A stretch of DNA of 64,000 bases from Propionicimonas sp. (GCF_029975155.1 NZ_JARKPQ010000108.1:62001-126000), one strand, 5' to 3'. Positions 15,823 to 26,129 are shown, counted from the first letter of the stretch. Made by a program: numbers and translations. Notes: generated from the letters alone by a model not told the origin.

Positions 15823-17091
15823 GTGCAGGTGTCTTCCCCCACCGCACGCGGCAGCCGGGACAGCCGTCCCGGGCCGCTGGTGACCGCAGGACGTTCGGTG
15901 TTCGTCGCAGCGCTGCTGCTCGGCCTGGTGTTCGGGCTCAGTCCCTCGGCGTCCGCCGAGGACCTGAAGGATGCCCGGGACAAGGTGCGCAAAGCGCTGG
16001 TCCAGGCGAAACGGGATGTGGCGGCCGACAAGGAGGCCGTGTCCAAGGCCGAGAGTCGGCTGGAGGCGTCCGAGAACCAGCTCGACAAGGCGCGGTCGGA
16101 ACTGGCCTATGTGGAGCGCAAGCTCGCCGAGGCCAAAGCCGAGGACGCGGCGGTGGCCGCAGACCTCGACGCCGCGCAGGCGGCCTTCGACCAGTCCGCG
16201 AAGGCGGTCCTGAAGGCGCAGGACGACGTGGAGCGACAGCGGGCGCTGGTGGGCGTCGTGGTCCGCACGAACTACCAGCAGCACACCGACCTGCAGGGGC
16301 TGAGCCTGGTGCTGGGCGCAGACTCCGCGGCCGAGCTCGCCCAGCGGGTGCAGTGGTCGAACACCCTGTTCAACAGCACCACCAGCCAGCTCGACCGGCT
16401 CAAGGAGCTGGAGACGGGCCTGATCGCGGCGCGGACGGCGCGGGCTGACGCGGAGGCCAGGCTGGCGGAGAAGAAGGACGCCAGCGCTGCCCACCTCGCC
16501 AAGGTGCAGCAGCTGACCGCCGAGGCGGCCTCGCGCCAGGCCGCGGTTGCGAGCCTGGTGAAGGCGAACCGGAAGCTCAAGGCCAAGGCGCAGGACGAGC
16601 TGGAGTCGAGCAAGGCCGAATATGCGGCGCTGGAGAAGCAGGAGGCCAGGATCGAGGCGAAGCTGCGCGGCGACGACTACAACACCGTCAACAACGGCGG
16701 GTTCATCAAGCCGGTGAACGCTCCGGCCGGCTCGCCGTTCGGACTTCGCTACCACCCGATCCTGCACTACTGGCGGATGCACTGGGGCACGGACTTCGGT
16801 GCTGCCTGTGGTGCGCCGATCCGGGCGATGGCGAACGGGAAGGTCGTCTCCGCCGGCTGGACCACCTACGGCTTCGGCAACTACACGATCATCAACTACG
16901 GCCGGATGCACGGCGCGCAGCTGGCCAGCGGTTACGCGCACCAGTCGAAGGTGATCGTCCACGCCGGCCAGAAGGTCAAGCAGGGCCAGATCGTCGGCTA
17001 CGTCGGCACCACCGGCCTCAGCACCGGTTGTCATCTGCACCTGCAGATCTACCGCAATGGTGTCCGCGTGAACCCGATGCGCTACCTGTAG
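15823..17091 (+). CDS. Coiled-coil M23-family peptidoglycan peptidase (EnvC/RipC-like role)
   Basis: Exported protein of about 422 aa. A signal or anchor segment lies near residues 25-45 ([20 protein letters not shown]), then about 230 residues of Ala/Lys/Glu-rich coiled coil, and a C-terminal LytM/M23 domain. That domain keeps the zinc motif region [11 protein letters not shown] and the [10 protein letters not shown] strand, so it may be active. Placement directly after ftsEX argues that it is the hydrolase, or hydrolase activator, controlled by FtsEX. GTG at 15823 follows GGGG at a suitable distance; TTG at 15811 is the alternative. Confidence 0.88.
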   Translation: MQVSSPTARGSRDSRPGPLVTAGRSVFVAALLLGLVFGLSPSASAEDLKDARDKVRKALVQAKRDVAADKEAVSKAESRLEASENQLDKARSELAYVERKLAEAKAEDAAVAADLDAAQAAFDQSAKAVLKAQDDVERQRALVGVVVRTNYQQHTDLQGLSLVLGADSAAELAQRVQWSNTLFNSTTSQLDRLKELETGLIAARTARADAEARLAEKKDASAAHLAKVQQLTAEAASRQAAVASLVKANRKLKAKAQDELESSKAEYAALEKQEARIEAKLRGDDYNTVNNGGFIKPVNAPAGSPFGLRYHPILHYWRMHWGTDFGAACGAPIRAMANGKVVSAGWTTYGFGNYTIINYGRMHGAQLASGYAHQSKVIVHAGQKVKQGQIVGYVGTTGLSTGCHLHLQIYRNGVRVNPMRYL

Positions 17092-17156
17092 CTGCCCCGT
17101 CCGCGGGTGCGTTGGTAGGCTGGGCGGACGCGCGGAACGAGGGGAGAGGAGCCGCC

Positions 17157-17633
17157 ATGCCGCGACCACAAGGCCGGATCATGGTGGCCCAGAACCGCAA
17201 GGCCCACCACGACTACCACTTGCATGAGAAGTTCGAGGCGGGCATGGTGCTGACCGGCACCGAGGTGAAGTCCCTGCGCGCCGGACGGGCGTCCCTCGCG
17301 GACGCGTTCGCCACCGTCGACGACGGCGAGGTGTGGCTGCGCAACATGCACATCCCCGAGTACGCGTTCGGCACGTGGAAGAACCACGCCACCCGGCGCA
17401 ACCGCAAGCTGTTGTTGCACCGCAAGGAGATCGCGAAGCTCGAGCGGGAGACCACGGCATCCGGCAAGACCATCGTGCCGTTGGCGATCTACTTCTCCGA
17501 CGGCTACGCGAAGGTCGAGCTGGCGATCGCCACCGGCAAGCGCGACTGGGACAAGCGGCAGACGATCGCGGCCAGGGACGCCGATCGGGAGGCACGGCGC
17601 GAGCTGGCCGCGCGCAACCGGGGCGAGCGATGA
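17157..17633 (+). CDS. smpB: SsrA-binding protein SmpB
   Basis: Binds tmRNA and brings it to stalled ribosomes for trans-translation. It is 158 aa, family length, beginning [14 protein letters not shown] after a short lead. It contains the conserved [15 protein letters not shown] and the C-terminal [15 protein letters not shown], whose tail enters the mRNA channel. ATG at 17157 has AGGAG 6 nt upstream, and TAGGCT at 17116 may be a -10. The tmRNA gene itself lies 2.5 kb downstream on the same strand. The stop overlaps the next ATG by 4 nt. Confidence 0.96.
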   Translation: MPRPQGRIMVAQNRKAHHDYHLHEKFEAGMVLTGTEVKSLRAGRASLADAFATVDDGEVWLRNMHIPEYAFGTWKNHATRRNRKLLLHRKEIAKLERETTASGKTIVPLAIYFSDGYAKVELAIATGKRDWDKRQTIAARDADREARRELAARNRGER

Positions 17634-19495
17634 TCCGGCGGGCGCCCGCCCGCTGGCTGCTGGCCCTCGCCGTCCTGCCGTTCATCGCCTGGGGAGTCGT
17701 GGGCGGAGCGACAGCCACGCACGCGGCGTCGTCCGACACCTTCGACCGGTTCGACGTGGTCGCAACGCTCGACGAGCAGGGCTACGTCAACGTCACCGAG
17801 ACGATCGTGCTGCGGTTCGGCTCGTCCTCGGGCAGGCATGGTCTGGAGCGCACCTGGATCACCAGGGAGCCGGACGACGCCGAGCACGACCTCGTCTACC
17901 GGATCGACCGGCTCACGGTCACCAGCCCCGACCCCGTCTCGACGGCGGTGAGCACGTCCGACAGCCAGACCGACCGCAACGGCTACCGGCGGATCCGCGT
18001 CGGCTCGTCGGAGCGGACGATCAGCGCCCCGACGGCGACCTACGTGCTGTCGTACCGGATCGAGGGCCTGATGCGCACCTCGGGCAGCTACGACGAGCTG
18101 TACTGGGACATCACCGGTGCCTCCATGCCGCGGATCGTCAGTGCGACGGCGAAGATCACCGTCCCCGGTGGGGCGGAGGACGTGTTCTGCTCGGTCGCCA
18201 CCCCCGGCAATCGGGGCGACTGCGTTACCTCCACCATCTCGGGCGGCGTTGCGGAGTTCGCGGCGTCCGACATTCCTCCCGGTGAGGTGATGACGGTGTC
18301 GGTCAAGGTCGGCGCCGGCCTGGTGAGCGGAAACACCCCGATCCGAGTGGAGAACGCCGAGACCGAGACCGGGCGACAGCTGGCGTGGGCGGCCGGCGGT
18401 TCGCTGGGCGCGGCTGCGCTGGTGCCGTTCGTCGGCTGGTGGTACGTGCGTCGGCGCTCTCGCGACTACCGCTACGCCGGCATGCCGCCGGGCACGTTCC
18501 CGCCCGAGGACCGGCAGGTGCCGGAGGTGCCGTCCGATCCGAAGCTGGAGATCCCGGTCTCGTTCGCCCCGCCACGGCTGGCGGTCGCCGAGGCGGGCCT
18601 GCTGATCGACGGTGAGACCCAGGTGCGGGACACCACCGCCACCCTGGTCAGCCTGGCGGTGGCGGGGGCGATCCAGCTGCGCAGCGACGACGAGCAGCAG
18701 GTCCGGCTGGTCGACCGCTCGCGGGCGCCGGACGCGGTCAGCAAACTCGTGCTGGACGGGCTGTTCCCGCGCGGCAGCGACCCGGGTCGGGTCGTGGACC
18801 TGGGCATCCCCGGCACGCTGTCGGACGCGCACGAGAAGATCCAACGGACGGTCCTCGCCCGCGCGAAGCGCGAGAACTGGTTCGCCCGGCTGCCGGGCAC
18901 GGTGGGCGGTCTGGGCTGCGGGATCGGCGGGTTGTTCTTCCCCCTGTTGATGTTCATGATCATCGGCGGGACGTTCTTCGGGCCGCTGCTGCTGCTGGGT
19001 CTGCCGTTGTTCGTCGTCCTGGGCGTGACGGTGTTGGTCGCCCGTTCGAAGCTGCGTCGCGGCCAACGGACGGCGTTCGGCCGGGCGTACACCGACCAGG
19101 TCGAGGGCTTCCGGACGTACCTCGCCACGGCGGAGGCGGAGCAGCTGCAGTTCGAGGAGGGCGAGGACATCTTCAGCCGCTACCTTCCCTGGGCGATCAT
19201 GTTCGACCTCACCGACCGGTGGACGCGGGTCTGCCAGCGGCTGGTCGAGCTGGGCCGGCTGCCCGCCGCGCCGCCGACCTGGTACTTCGGCACCGATTGG
19301 GACCTGCACAACCTCGGCTGGCGGCTGAACACGTTCGACACCTCGGTCGGCACGTCGATCGCTTCACCGGCGCCGTCGTTCAGTGAGTCCGGCTTCGGCA
19401 GCGGCGGCTCCGCGTTCAGCGGTGGCGGCGGATTCAGCGGAGGAGGCGGGTTCTCCGGCGGCGGCGGTGGCGGCGGAGGCGGTGGCAGCTGGTAG
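17630..19495 (+). CDS. DUF2207 membrane protein with glycine-rich tail
   Basis: A 621-aa membrane protein of unknown function. It has a signal peptide (about 1-30, ending THAAS), an extracellular beta-rich region (to about 245), a transmembrane helix near 255-275 ([15 protein letters not shown]), a cytoplasmic part, and a second hydrophobic hairpin near 430-470. The tail is [16 protein letters not shown]-like, typical of DUF2207 and TPM-related proteins. The ATGA overlap with smpB implies co-translation. The larger ORF in the track includes antisense-like sequence over smpB and is not used. Confidence 0.85.
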   Translation: MIRRAPARWLLALAVLPFIAWGVVGGATATHAASSDTFDRFDVVATLDEQGYVNVTETIVLRFGSSSGRHGLERTWITREPDDAEHDLVYRIDRLTVTSPDPVSTAVSTSDSQTDRNGYRRIRVGSSERTISAPTATYVLSYRIEGLMRTSGSYDELYWDITGASMPRIVSATAKITVPGGAEDVFCSVATPGNRGDCVTSTISGGVAEFAASDIPPGEVMTVSVKVGAGLVSGNTPIRVENAETETGRQLAWAAGGSLGAAALVPFVGWWYVRRRSRDYRYAGMPPGTFPPEDRQVPEVPSDPKLEIPVSFAPPRLAVAEAGLLIDGETQVRDTTATLVSLAVAGAIQLRSDDEQQVRLVDRSRAPDAVSKLVLDGLFPRGSDPGRVVDLGIPGTLSDAHEKIQRTVLARAKRENWFARLPGTVGGLGCGIGGLFFPLLMFMIIGGTFFGPLLLLGLPLFVVLGVTVLVARSKLRRGQRTAFGRAYTDQVEGFRTYLATAEAEQLQFEEGEDIFSRYLPWAIMFDLTDRWTRVCQRLVELGRLPAAPPTWYFGTDWDLHNLGWRLNTFDTSVGTSIASPAPSFSESGFGSGGSAFSGGGGFSGGGGFSGGGGGGGGGGSW

Positions 19496-19573
19496 TCGAC
19501 CGGATGCGACGGGGACGGGCGGGATGCCGAGAGCTCGAGACCCGCGTGAGGGATCGGACGGGTCCCGTCTCGC

Positions 19574-19942
19574 CTACTTCACGCCGACGAGGTCGCAGAC
19601 GAAGATCAGGGTCTCGCCGGGGCCGATGACGCCACCGGCGCCGCGGTCGCCGTAGGCCAGATGCGGCGGGATGACGAGGCGGCGACGTCCGCCGACCTTC
19701 ATGCCGACCAGGCCGTTGTCCCAGCCGGTGATCACTCGCCGGGCGCCGAGCGGGAAGACCAGCGGCTGGCCCCGGTCGTAGCTGGAGTCGAACTCCTCGC
19801 CCGAGGAGAACGCCACCCCGACGTAGTGGACGGCCACGGTCTTGCCGGGGACGGCCTCAGGGCCCAGTCCCTCCTCCAGGTCGATGATCTCGAGCTCGGA
19901 CGGGGCAGGACCCTCGGGCGGGTCGACGAACGGTTTGTCCAT
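19574..19942 (-). CDS. FKBP-type peptidyl-prolyl cis-trans isomerase
   Basis: Catalyses proline isomerisation in protein folding. A single FKBP domain of 122 aa without a signal peptide, so probably cytoplasmic. It shows VHYVGVAFSSGEEFDSSYDRG, split across two strands, RVITGWDNGLVGMKVGGRR, and LAYGDRGAGGVIGPGETL, all hallmark active-site segments. ATG at 19942 is preferred, with AGGGTG upstream; GTG at 19951 is possible. It is convergent with the DUF2207 gene. Confidence 0.93.
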   Translation of the reverse strand: MDKPFVDPPEGPAPSELEIIDLEEGLGPEAVPGKTVAVHYVGVAFSSGEEFDSSYDRGQPLVFPLGARRVITGWDNGLVGMKVGGRRRLVIPPHLAYGDRGAGGVIGPGETLIFVCDLVGVK

Positions 19943-20088
19943 GCCGGGCACCCTACCGGAGCCCTATCCACAACGCCGCGCACCCTACCGCGGCCCTCTC
20001 TCCACAACGTGGTGGAGGGAAACCGGCGAAGACGCCGGGAAACCATGCACACTGTGGTGCAGCCCCGGGGCGCGACGGCCGATTCGGC

Positions 20089-20133
20089 TTCGGGTGGGTC
20101 AGGGCATATTTCGGGTGGGTCAGGGCATATACT
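20089..20133 (+). promoter_or_regulatory. tmRNA promoter with a 21-bp tandem duplication
   Basis: A 21-bp unit starting TTCGGGTGGGTCAGGGCAT is perfectly duplicated at 20089-20109 and 20110-20130. The second copy runs into TATACT (20128-20133), a good -10 for a start near 20140, about 37 nt before mature tmRNA. No clear -35 is seen. The remaining space from the FKBP start shows nothing else. Confidence 0.6.
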
Positions 20134-20176
20134 GGACTGCTGGCCGGGAGTGATCCCGTCCGGCGACAACTCAACA

Positions 20177-20545
<369 letters not shown>

Positions 20546-20554
20546 CGACGAGAC

Positions 20555-20580
20555 GCCCCGGTTCCGCACGGAACCGGGGC
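20555..20580 (+). terminator. tmRNA terminator hairpin
   Basis: GCCCCGGTTCCG-CA-CGGAACCGGGGC forms a perfect 12-bp stem 9 nt after the CCA end. There is no U-tract, which is common in high-GC actinobacteria. Confidence 0.85.
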
Positions 20581-20672
20581 GCTGCTGTGCCTCGGGCTCA
20601 GGATCGCTCTCGCTCGCCGGGCGGGACCTGGCTGGAGAGCCGGCGTGCCAGACTGGGCGGCAGGGAGGTGTG

Positions 20673-21230
20673 ATGGCGGAATTCACGGTCGGCGACCTGC
20701 TGGTGGCGGGCATCTCGATCACGGACGGCGTCTTCGACGGCACGGTGGTCCTGCTGCTTGACGCGGACGAGTCGGGCACCCTCGGTGTGGTGCTCAACAA
20801 GGTGACCCAGATCGACCTCTCCTCGGCCCTGCCGACATGGGCGGGGATGGTGAGCGAGCCGCAGGCACTGTTCGACGGCGGTCCGGTCTCCCAGCAGGGC
20901 GCGATCTGCCTCGCCGAGCCGTGGTCGGAGGCGGAGGAGCCGCCGGGCTGGCGGGCGGTGTCCGGCCGGATCGGGCTGCTGAACCTGGACACCCCGGTGG
21001 AGATCGCCGAAGGCACCTACCGTCACCTGCGCGTCTTCGCCGGCTACGCGGGCTGGGACGCGGGCCAGCTCGAGCGGGAACTCGAGTTCGACATGTGGCA
21101 CGTGGTGCCGGCGCTACCCTCCGACGTGTTCGATCCCGATCCGGCGACACTGTGGCGCCGGGTCCTGCGCCGGCAGGGTGGGGAGCTCGGTCTGCTGTCC
21201 ACCTGGACGGCGTCCGCAGAGCTGAACTGA
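20673..21230 (+). CDS. YqgE/AlgH family protein
   Basis: A 185-aa protein of the YqgE (AlgH) family, whose biochemical role is still poorly defined. It shows GDLLVAGISITDGVFDGTVV and GVVLNKVTQIDLSSALP near the start, then LFDGGPVSQQGAICL and RVFAGYAGWDAGQLERELE, all family signatures. ATG at 20673 follows AGGGAGG; the track's GTG one codon earlier is the alternative. It stands just before mtrA on the same strand, but a separate promoter lies between them. Confidence 0.9.
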   Translation: MAEFTVGDLLVAGISITDGVFDGTVVLLLDADESGTLGVVLNKVTQIDLSSALPTWAGMVSEPQALFDGGPVSQQGAICLAEPWSEAEEPPGWRAVSGRIGLLNLDTPVEIAEGTYRHLRVFAGYAGWDAGQLERELEFDMWHVVPALPSDVFDPDPATLWRRVLRRQGGELGLLSTWTASAELN

Positions 21231-21272
21231 CGGCGCTTGCGCGGGGTCGCGTCCGCGTGCGGCGTCGTCGCC

Positions 21273-21294
21273 TAAGATCGTGAGCACTGGCTCA
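21273..21294 (+). promoter_or_regulatory. mtrA -10 and overlapping palindrome
   Basis: TAAGAT (21273-21278) is a candidate -10. TGAGC-ACTG-GCTCA (21281-21294) sits at about +1 to +14, an operator-like position. The factor is unknown and autoregulation by MtrA is only a guess. GGAGG follows at a suitable distance from the GTG. Confidence 0.4.
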
Positions 21295-21308
21295 CAAGGA
21301 GGACGAAG

Positions 21309-22019
21309 GTGTCAGAGGCTCCCCGGAGTTCACCGCGGATCCTGGTGGTGGACGACGACGAGGCGCTTGCCGAGATGCTGCACATCGTCCTCGGCTCGGA
21401 GGGGTTCGACGCCCGGCTGTGCCACACCGGGGACGCCGCGCTGGACGCCTTCCGCGACTATCGGCCCGACCTCGTCCTGCTCGACCTGATGTTGCCCGGC
21501 CGCGACGGGGTCGACGTCTGCCGCGACATCCGGGCCGAGTCGGGCGTGCCGGTCGTGATGCTGACGGCGAAGAGCGACACCATCGACGTGGTGGACGGGC
21601 TGGCCGCCGGCGCGGACGACTACGTCGCGAAGCCCTTCAAGACACAGGAACTGATCGCCCGGATCAAGACCCGGCTGCGCCGCCACGTCACCCCGGACGC
21701 CGATGTCGACAGCCTGCGGATCGGCGACCTCGTGATCCGGGTCAACGAGCACACCGTCCGCCGTGGCGAGACCGAGATCACGCTCACCCCGCTCGAATTC
21801 GATCTGTTGCTCGCGCTCGCCCGGCGTCCCCGGCAGGCCTTCACCCGTGAGGTGCTGCTGGAGGAGGTGTGGGGCTACCGTCACGCCAGCGACACCCGGC
21901 TGGTGAACGTGCATGTCCAGCGGCTGCGCTCGAAGATCGAGAAGGACCCGGAGCGGCCCGAGATCATCGTGACCGTTCGTGGCGTCGGCTACCGGGCCGG
22001 TGAGCCGAAGCCGGCCTGA
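21309..22019 (+). CDS. mtrA: OmpR-family response regulator MtrA
   Basis: Response regulator of the MtrAB system that controls cell-envelope and division genes in actinobacteria. It is 236 aa. The receiver domain (about 10-125) has acidic residues in LVVDDDEALAE, the phospho-Asp in LVLLDLMLPGRDG (about 60) and Lys in DDYVAKPFKTQEL. The C-terminal winged helix (about 135-230) ends with NVHVQRLRSKIEKDPERPEI-type recognition sequence and VRGVGYR. GTG at 21309 has GGAGG upstream. Its stop TGA shares one base with the mtrB ATG. Confidence 0.95.
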   Translation: MSEAPRSSPRILVVDDDEALAEMLHIVLGSEGFDARLCHTGDAALDAFRDYRPDLVLLDLMLPGRDGVDVCRDIRAESGVPVVMLTAKSDTIDVVDGLAAGADDYVAKPFKTQELIARIKTRLRRHVTPDADVDSLRIGDLVIRVNEHTVRRGETEITLTPLEFDLLLALARRPRQAFTREVLLEEVWGYRHASDTRLVNVHVQRLRSKIEKDPERPEIIVTVRGVGYRAGEPKPA

Positions 22020-23581
22020 TGAAGGGTCTGGCCCGCTTCGCGCCGTTCCGCCTGTGGGCACGGTCACTGCCGTTCCGGGTGGTGGTCAGCACCCTCGCCG
22101 CGGCGATCGTGATCCTGGTGGCGACAGGCTGGTTCCTGATGGACCAGTCCAGCCGGGGCATCATGGCCGGCAAGACCCAGACCAGCCTGGCGGAGGCGTC
22201 CGCCGTGGTCGCGAGCATGCAGCGCGACCTGCGCACCACCGACCTGCGCACGACATCGGTCAGCGAACGGATCAGCCGCCTCGCCCGGGACGCCGCCGAC
22301 CGTGGCCAGGCCGGCAACCAGTACTTCGTCGTGGTCGAGACCCCGATCTCCCAGATCGGCAGCCGGGGGCTCGCGTCCGAGAGCATCCCGGACAGCCTCC
22401 GCACCGCGATCGGCAGCGGGGACGGCCTGTGGAGCACGCCGACGCTGATCCGGTTCACCGACGCCCGTCCCGCCGAGCCGGGCCTGGTGGTGGGCGCGAC
22501 CCTGGACGCGCCCGGGCAGTCGCCCTATCCGATCTTCTTCCTCTTCTCCACGAGCCAGGAACAGCGCACCCTCGCCGTGGTGCAGCAGGCCGCCCTCGCC
22601 ACCGGGGTGTTCCTGCTGGCCGGTCTGACCGCGACCGTGTACCTGATCTCGCTGCAGGTGCTGCGCCCCGTCCGCGCGGCCCGGTTGGCAGCGGAGAGTC
22701 TCGCCGCCGGGCACTTGGAGGACCGGATGGCCGTCGTCGGGACGGAGGACCTCGCCGGCCTCGCCCGGTCGATGAACCACATGGCCGAAGAGCTGGACAA
22801 GAAGATCACCGAGCTGCAGAACCTCTCCCTGGTGCAGCAGCGCTTCGTGTCCGATGTGTCCCACGAACTGCGCACGCCGCTGACCACGATCCGGATGGCC
22901 GCGGAGGTGCTGCACGCGCACCGGGCCGCTTTCGACGCGGCGTCCGGACGGTCGAGCGAGCTGCTGTCCGCGGAGCTGGACCGGTTCGAGGAACTGCTCA
23001 CCGACCTGCTGGAGATCTCCCGCTTCGATGCCGGCGCCGCCGAACTGGCGCTGGATGACATCGACCTGACCGTGCTGACCGGCGAGGAGGTGGCCGCCGT
23101 GGAGCGCCTGGCGGAGGAGTTCGGCACGGTGATGACCCTCGACGCGGACGGTCCGTGCGTGGCCGAGGTTGACGGACGGCGCATCCGGCGGATCCTGCGA
23201 AACCTGATCACCAACGCCATCGAGCACGGCGAGGGCCGGCCGATCACCGTCCACGTGCGCGGGTTCGACCAGGCTGTCGCGATCGCCGTCCGCGACCACG
23301 GGGTGGGGTTCTCCGCCGTCGAGGCCGGTCAGGTCTTCGACCGGTTCTGGCGCGCCGACCCGTCCCGTGGCCGGAGGGTCGGCGGCACCGGGCTGGGGCT
23401 CTCGATCGCCCTCGAGGACGCGCGGCTGCACGGCGGCCGGCTGGACGCCTGGGGACGTCCGGGGCTCGGGGCGCAGTTCCGGCTGACCCTGCCGCGGCGG
23501 GCCGGAGAGCACTTCGATGCCTCGCCGTGGCCGCTGGTGCCCCCGGATGTGAAGGGAAGGGCCCATGCTGCGCTGCACTGA
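22019..23581 (+). CDS. mtrB: Sensor histidine kinase MtrB
   Basis: Membrane sensor kinase that phosphorylates MtrA. It is 520 aa with transmembrane helices near residues 20-42 and 195-218 flanking an extracytoplasmic sensor region, then HAMP (about 220-275). The HisKA box is VSDVSHELRTPLTTIRMAAE (His about 284) and the ATPase N box NLITNAIEHGEG (about 400), followed by DHGVGF and GGTGLGLSIA. The order mtrA-mtrB-lpqB is the conserved actinobacterial one. Its last 17 nt overlap the lpqB start. Confidence 0.95.
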   Translation: MKGLARFAPFRLWARSLPFRVVVSTLAAAIVILVATGWFLMDQSSRGIMAGKTQTSLAEASAVVASMQRDLRTTDLRTTSVSERISRLARDAADRGQAGNQYFVVVETPISQIGSRGLASESIPDSLRTAIGSGDGLWSTPTLIRFTDARPAEPGLVVGATLDAPGQSPYPIFFLFSTSQEQRTLAVVQQAALATGVFLLAGLTATVYLISLQVLRPVRAARLAAESLAAGHLEDRMAVVGTEDLAGLARSMNHMAEELDKKITELQNLSLVQQRFVSDVSHELRTPLTTIRMAAEVLHAHRAAFDAASGRSSELLSAELDRFEELLTDLLEISRFDAGAAELALDDIDLTVLTGEEVAAVERLAEEFGTVMTLDADGPCVAEVDGRRIRRILRNLITNAIEHGEGRPITVHVRGFDQAVAIAVRDHGVGFSAVEAGQVFDRFWRADPSRGRRVGGTGLGLSIALEDARLHGGRLDAWGRPGLGAQFRLTLPRRAGEHFDASPWPLVPPDVKGRAHAALH

Positions 23582-25346
23582 CTCCCGGACGCGATGGCTC
23601 GCGGCAGCGCTCGGCGTCCTGCTCGCCCTCGGCGGCTGCGCGACGGTCCCGACCAGCGGTCCGGTGGAGCACCACACGCCGCAGGCCAACGGCGTGAACT
23701 CCGGCGTCCAGGTCGACCCGCTGCCACCCTCCGACGGCGCCAGCCAGCTGCTGGTGGTGGAGGGCTTCCTGCACGCGATGAGCGTGTACCAGCCCGACTA
23801 CGAGATCGCGCGGGAGTACCTGACGGAGGCGGCCAGCAACGCCTGGCACCCCGAGGCCGGGGTGCAGATCTACGCCGACGGCTACCCGCCGACCGAGTAC
23901 AACCAGACGGTGGCCCTGCCCGCCCCGCTCTCGGGCAAGCTGGACGCCACCGGCCGCTACCAGCCGGTGAGCGGCGACTCGGCGCCGGGCTACGCCCCCG
24001 GCAAGAGCAATGTGCACAACTTCACCCTGGTCAAGAACGACGCGGGGCAGTGGCGGATCAACAACCCGCCCGAGGGACTGCTGGTGTCGCGGTACGTGTT
24101 CACGACGAACTTCGTGGCGGTGAACCTCCACTTCCTGGACGCCGGGGGTGACGTCCTGGTGCCGGATCCGCGGTTCTTCGCCGCGGGGGACCAGGCGCTG
24201 GACGCCGCCGTCGCGGCGCAGCTGGCCGGGCCGTCGGAGTGGCTGGCTCCGGCCGTGCGCAAGGTCGACACCAAGGGTGTCACCGTGCTCGGTGTCGACG
24301 TGGACGACGCCGGGGTCGCGGGCGTCGCGCTCGGTGGGTCGGCGGACCGGCTGCCGGAGGATCAGCGCCGCACGCTGCTGGCGGAACTCGTGTACACGCT
24401 GTCCGCGTTCACGCAGGTGGGCGCGATCCGAGTGGCCGCGGACGGGCAGGCGTGGCGGGACGACACCGGGCAGGCGATGGTGCGCAGGGACACCTTCAGC
24501 GAACTCGCCCCGGCGGGCGCGGTGTCGCGGGCGTTCTTCCTGGTGAAGGACCACAAGCTGCAGCGCCTGCACGACACCAGCGACTGGGACAAGTTCGCGG
24601 TGGTGAACACGCCGCTGGCGCGGCCGGAGCAGGTGGCGGTGAGCCGGGATCTCACCGGCTTCGCCGTGATCGCCCAGAAGGGCACGCGGCTGCAGACCGC
24701 CCAGGCGGGCTCCACGAAGGTGCACAACCTGCGGACGGGCACCGGACTGCTGCGTCCGTCCTTCTCGCGGACCGGTGAACTGTGGTCGCCGGCCGCGTCC
24801 GGGTTGAGCGGGCTGCAGGTGTTCAGGGGGGAGCAGCGACTGCCGGTGACGGTCGAGTCTCCGGAGAAGTCGCCGAACCTGGTGAACCAGCCGGTGGTGG
24901 CCATGTCCCTGTCGCCGGACGGCGTCCGGGTGGCGATGATCCTCCGCCGGGGCGGCAACACCGTGGTCGGCCTCGCCCGCGTCCAGCGGGGGGCCGACGG
25001 GGGAGTGATCCTCGGCGGGTGGCGCAGCATCGACGTGGCCGCCACGGCGGGCACGGCCGGCAAGGCGCTCGACCTCGGGTGGGTGACCGAGACGAAGCTG
25101 CTCGTGCTGCAGAGCAGCGACAGCGGCGCCGGGGAGAGCGAGACGAGCAGCGTCGTCCAGGTCAGTGAGGACGGCGCGACCGCCACCGACATCGGGCCCA
25201 GCGAGACGGCGAACCTCACCCAGCTCGCGGTCGCGCCGGGGCGTGCGGTCGCGCTCGGCGCCAACGGTGGCGTGTACCGCCTCGACGGAGAGTTCAACTG
25301 GAATCTGGTGATCGCGGCTGTGGATGCCGTCGCCTACTCGGGCTGA
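23565..25346 (+). CDS. lpqB: Lipoprotein LpqB, MtrB partner
   Basis: Surface lipoprotein that interacts with MtrB and modulates the MtrAB response. It is 593 aa with a lipobox LALGGC at about residues 23-28. An N-terminal GerMN-like region (about 50-330) is followed by a C-terminal beta-propeller-like half (about 340-593). ATG at 23565 lies inside the end of mtrB. The partnership is known from mycobacterial LpqB; here it rests on gene order and sequence. Confidence 0.93.
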   Translation: MLRCTDSRTRWLAAALGVLLALGGCATVPTSGPVEHHTPQANGVNSGVQVDPLPPSDGASQLLVVEGFLHAMSVYQPDYEIAREYLTEAASNAWHPEAGVQIYADGYPPTEYNQTVALPAPLSGKLDATGRYQPVSGDSAPGYAPGKSNVHNFTLVKNDAGQWRINNPPEGLLVSRYVFTTNFVAVNLHFLDAGGDVLVPDPRFFAAGDQALDAAVAAQLAGPSEWLAPAVRKVDTKGVTVLGVDVDDAGVAGVALGGSADRLPEDQRRTLLAELVYTLSAFTQVGAIRVAADGQAWRDDTGQAMVRRDTFSELAPAGAVSRAFFLVKDHKLQRLHDTSDWDKFAVVNTPLARPEQVAVSRDLTGFAVIAQKGTRLQTAQAGSTKVHNLRTGTGLLRPSFSRTGELWSPAASGLSGLQVFRGEQRLPVTVESPEKSPNLVNQPVVAMSLSPDGVRVAMILRRGGNTVVGLARVQRGADGGVILGGWRSIDVAATAGTAGKALDLGWVTETKLLVLQSSDSGAGESETSSVVQVSEDGATATDIGPSETANLTQLAVAPGRAVALGANGGVYRLDGEFNWNLVIAAVDAVAYSG

Positions 25347-25395
25347 GCCTGTGGACGACTGACCGGATCGGCGGCCGGCTGCCGAGGATGACGGT

Positions 25396-26124
25396 GTGCG
25401 GATCGCCGATGTGCTCGACCGGGCGGCCGAGCTGGTGCTCGGGGCCGGCTGCGCGGGCTGCGGGCGTCCGGGGCTGGGCCCGTGCGCGGACTGCGTGGCG
25501 GCGGTCGACCGGTCGCCGCCGTTCGTCGCCCCCGGGCTGCCGGACGGGCTCCCGCCGGTGTTCGCCGGAGGGAGCTACGCCGCCGAGCTGCGGCGGCTGC
25601 TGATCGCGGCGAAGGAGCGGCACGCGCTCGGAGTGGTGCCCCTGCTGGGGCGCCGGTTGGCGGCGTCGGTGGCGGGCTGGGCGTTGAGCGAGGGGGACGG
25701 AGGGCAGGTGGCCCTGGTGCCGGTGCCCACGGCGCGGGCGCGGGTCGCCGAGCGCGGCCTCGACCTGACCGTTGCCCTTGCCCGGGTGGCGACCGGGAGG
25801 TTGCGCCGGGCGGGGCTCCCGGCGTCCGTGTGGTGCGGGCTGCGGCTCGTCCGTCGTCCGGCCGACCAGTCGGAGCTGGGCCGGGAGGGCCGGCTGGCGA
25901 ACCTCGCCGGGGCGCTCGAGGCGTCCCGGCCGCCGTCGTCCGCCCGCCTGGTGGTCGTGGACGACATCGTGACGACCGGCGCGACGCTCCTGGAGGCCGT
26001 CCGGGCGTGCTCGGCCGCCGGACGCGCGCCGGTCGCGGGTGCAACGGTGGCGGCCACCACCCGCAGGGGCGGCGGAAAGGGGCGCCCGGTGACCCGGGCG
26101 CCCCTTTGGGCGGGTGATCCCTGA
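25396..26124 (+). CDS. comF: ComF-family phosphoribosyltransferase-like protein
   Basis: A 242-aa ComF protein, possibly involved in DNA uptake or recombination. The N-terminus carries the paired-cysteine zinc site CAGCGRPGLGPCADC. The C-terminal PRTase domain has VPVPTARARVAERGLDL and the PRPP loop VVVDDIVTTGATLLEA (about 190-205). GTG at 25396 gives MRIADVLDRA. It follows lpqB by about 50 nt, as in other actinobacteria, where hpf is often next. The last about 15 codons read through a terminator hairpin (see separate feature), so the tail is probably an accidental extension. Confidence 0.88.
   Translation: MRIADVLDRAAELVLGAGCAGCGRPGLGPCADCVAAVDRSPPFVAPGLPDGLPPVFAGGSYAAELRRLLIAAKERHALGVVPLLGRRLAASVAGWALSEGDGGQVALVPVPTARARVAERGLDLTVALARVATGRLRRAGLPASVWCGLRLVRRPADQSELGREGRLANLAGALEASRPPSSARLVVVDDIVTTGATLLEAVRACSAAGRAPVAGATVAATTRRGGGKGRPVTRAPLWAGDP
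26079..26107 (+). terminator. Intrinsic terminator inside the comF 3' end
   Basis: GGGGCGCCCGG and CCGGGCGCCCC form an 11-bp stem with a 4-nt loop, followed by TTT. The stem lies upstream of the comF stop codon (26122-26124), so the hairpin is translated. Confidence 0.7.
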
Positions 26125-26129
26125 GGACG

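Noticed and set aside
17333-19495. 720-aa frame starting within smpB
   Set aside because: The part before 17630 is smpB in another frame; a signal peptide starts exactly at the ATG at 17630.
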